Below, piece after piece: positions 62,232 through 64,000 of a stretch of DNA of 64,000 bases. The notes under the pieces are model-generated. The model did no database searches. It was given only the letters and a program-made list of their open reading frames with translations, and was not told the DNA's origin. The translations under genes were made by a program, and so were the position numbers. The first letter of the stretch is position 1; each line of letters opens with the position of its first letter. This DNA comes from Mesostigma viride (lineage: Eukaryota; Streptophyta; Mesostigmatophyceae; Mesostigmatales; Mesostigmataceae): positions 3,964,621 to 4,028,620 of the forward strand of contig RPFO01000072.1 of NCBI GenBank assembly GCA_009746045.1, read 5' to 3'.

Positions 62232-64000
62232 TCAGCGGACGGGGCACGCGCCCCCCGCGCACTCGACCACGTCGATCATCTCGTCACTGTGGAAAACTCC
62301 GTCGTATTCGACGGCCGAAATGCGCGCAACGTACTCGTCGTACGCGGCCTTGCTCACGACCTCCTGCGGCAGGTAGACGTACCCCAGGTCCTTGGCGGTC
62401 TTGGTGGGATCGGCGCGGTAGAGGAACGACACGCCGACGTACGCGTCCCAGTTGCGGACTAGCCAGGACACGATCGCGGGGACCTCCTTGGGGTCGTAGG
62501 ACACGGTGCAGCTGACGTTCTGGTCGCACCAGTTGTTCATGAGGGTCTTGTACCTCTCCAGTTGGTCCACGGCCGTCTCGGCGTTGACCTCGATCTCCTC
62601 GGTCGTCCCGTCGGCGCGCGTGACGGTTTTCTTCGCGAAGGGCACGTTGGCGTACGAGATCGGGAACGTCACGAGGACCGACTCGGATTCGAACGGCTTG
62701 TCGAAGACGCGGTATCCGGCGACGCGGAACCGCTCGACGATCGGGTCGTGGCGCGAGAACGTCACGTTGTTGAAGATGTACTTGCCGAGGGGTTTGTGAA
62801 CGCCCTCGGGGACCTCGCCCCATTGGGCCGTGGACATGATCTTGGACAACGTGCCGGAGGGCTTGATGCACGTGACGTTCTTCGGGTACGGAAGCTTGAG
62901 TTCCTCCGCCATCGAGTACGCGGCGTGGGTGGCGATGTTTCGCATCCTCCTGAAATCGTACGGCTGCAGGTCGGGCCTCGCCACGATCCCGGTGAGCCCC
63001 ACGCCGCAAAGGCGGAGGAATTGATTCGACAGGTGCCATGCCTCTTGCAGGATCTCGTCCCTGAGGTCGACGTTGGTCTGTCGGTAGTTCATGCGGCCGG
63101 CGAGGACGAGCGCGCGCTCCAGTCCGGCCTTGTTGCCCTCCTTGAACGCGGCGATGTTGACCTCGGTCAGATTGCAGAAAGACTTGTTCGCCAAGAGGAT
63201 CTCGCCTGCGGCATCAAGGGCGGCAAGGTCCGACATGTGACGCGTGACAGTATTAGTTTTGTGGCAATGCGACGATCGGGAACGAGACAGAGAGGTGTAC
63301 GCGACAAGGGATACGGCTCGGTTTGTTCACATACCGCACGGGTTGCAGCCCCGCGTCCAGGGCGCCCGCTTCCTGGCGGCCTCCAGGTTGAACAGGCCGG
63401 GCTCGGACCCCCCTCCCTCCTGGATGATCTCGAACAGCTCCTCGACCTGCTCGACGGACGGCGCGGTCTGGAAAACGAGGCTGTTGTTCGACTGCTGGCG
63501 GTGCGCGTTGTTCACCCAGAAGTCTTTCTTGGCCGTCGCGAACTCCCGCCACTCGGAGTCTCCGTAATCGCACAACGCGATCTCCGCCGAACGGCGGCTG
63601 GACAGCATCGTGCCCAGGAGGTTGACGATGTCCAGGATGTCCATCTTCGTCAGCAGCTGGTCGGCGCGCGTGGACATGATCTCGGAGATCTTCTTGAACG
63701 CGTTCGCGATCTGCGCGTCCCCGGAACACCGCCATTTATACCCTTTGAGGAGGGTCCCGGGCGGGCGGATCTCGCTAAAGTCGAGCACGAGCTTGGCGGC
63801 CGGGTACTTTCCCGCCATCAGCTTGCCGACCGCCTTCGCCCACGCGACGGCCGAGTCGCCCACGGAGATCGTCCACGTCCCGTGTCCGGGTCCCACGTCT
63901 CCCTGTTGGACTCGCGCCCTCCGCCCGTCGCGCGCGTCGATCGGACCACCTCGATCGTCGGGATGGCGCACGCGAACCCGTTCAGCGTTCCGGTGACCGG
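62232..64000 (-). CDS. rtpR: Adenosylcobalamin-dependent (class II) ribonucleotide reductase, partial, with one intron
   Basis: Class II monomeric reductases convert NTPs to dNTPs with a B12 radical cofactor. Minus exons are 64000-63335 (5' end outside the window) and 63205-62232. Joined, they read Asn-Pro-Cys-Gly-Glu-Ile, the catalytic motif, with FCNLTEVN next; the two cysteines are 11 apart, as C408 and C419 of Lactobacillus leichmannii RTPR. The C-terminus ECAGGACPVR has the C-x4-C pair three residues from the end, as C731/C736 there. KPSGTLSKIMSTAQWGE and YKWRCSGDAQIANAF are also typical. One base is missing at 63,888-63,890. About 185 N-terminal residues should lie beyond the window. 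It supplies dNTPs for viral replication. Confidence 0.88.
63206..63334 (-). other. Spliceosomal-type intron in the reductase gene
   Basis: 129 bp on the minus strand. The donor is TGCG|GTATGT, a branch-like ACTAATAC lies about 45-50 nt before the acceptor, and the acceptor is GCCGCAG|GCGAG. Removal splices the Gly codon between catalytic Cys and Glu (phase 1). Unspliced, it has an in-frame TGA immediately after the donor. Confidence 0.88.

Noticed and set aside
40833-64000. Bacterial or phage contamination
   Set aside because: Class II reductase and fibre modules are phage-like, but the D6/D11-type helicase, DUF5763-type motif and a spliceosomal intron fit a eukaryotic DNA virus better. A join artefact at the left edge is still not excluded.

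Overview
The window joins two unlike domains. Positions 1 to about 40,830 are the nuclear genome of a photosynthetic eukaryote, most likely an alga. The signs are a split nuclear gene for a plastid-type bilin reductase, a plant-type TTTAGGG repeat, GT-AG and GC-AG introns, single-copy housekeeping genes and a dense load of retrotransposons and DNA transposons. Positions about 40,830 to 64,000 are GC-rich and tightly packed with mostly intronless genes on both strands. This part looks like a large eukaryotic DNA virus, probably endogenous (GEVE-like). It carries a poxvirus D6/D11-like helicase, fibre proteins with bacterial Ig-like repeats, a tail-collar-like protein, small proteins with myristoylation-type starts, a tail-anchored membrane protein and a B12-dependent ribonucleotide reductase. 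I cannot name the species or the viral family from sequence alone.

Host layout. 0.4-7.3 kb: a five-exon ferredoxin-dependent bilin reductase on the minus strand, with microsatellites, a 19-copy 50-bp minisatellite and an interstitial telomeric block in its introns. 8.1-14.05 kb: a near full-length L1-like retrotransposon whose reverse transcriptase is split by a 480-bp MITE. 15.9-17.3 kb: an RBR E3 ubiquitin ligase. 18.3-20.25 kb: two 5'-truncated retrotransposon copies with 15-bp target duplications. 22.8-24.4 kb: UTP15. 25.4-29.7 kb: a multi-exon coiled-coil gene with a FLASH-like motif. 30-33 kb: LINE relics. 34.0-37.0 kb: a retrotransposon with a zinc knuckle and a restriction-like endonuclease. 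37.27-38.88 kb: a hAT-type element with 8-bp duplications. 39.3-40.8 kb: an antisense LINE relic that runs up to the viral segment.

Viral layout. A 28-bp tandem repeat lies just inside the left edge, then two small plus-strand genes, then about 2.5 kb of non-coding repeats that include an imperfect palindrome of about 810 bp. Next come DNA-binding-like, lipidated-type and Cys/His-motif proteins, the minus-strand helicase and a membrane protein. From 53.3 kb to the end every gene is on the minus strand: two fibre paralogues, a collar-like protein and the reductase. The reductase is cut exactly at its catalytic Asn-Pro-Cys-Gly-Glu motif by a 129-bp spliceosomal-type intron.

At least eleven frame breaks, in host retrotransposons and viral genes alike, can each be explained by loss of one base in a short homopolymer. 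Sequence error is therefore the simplest explanation, and the broken genes are annotated here as probably intact.
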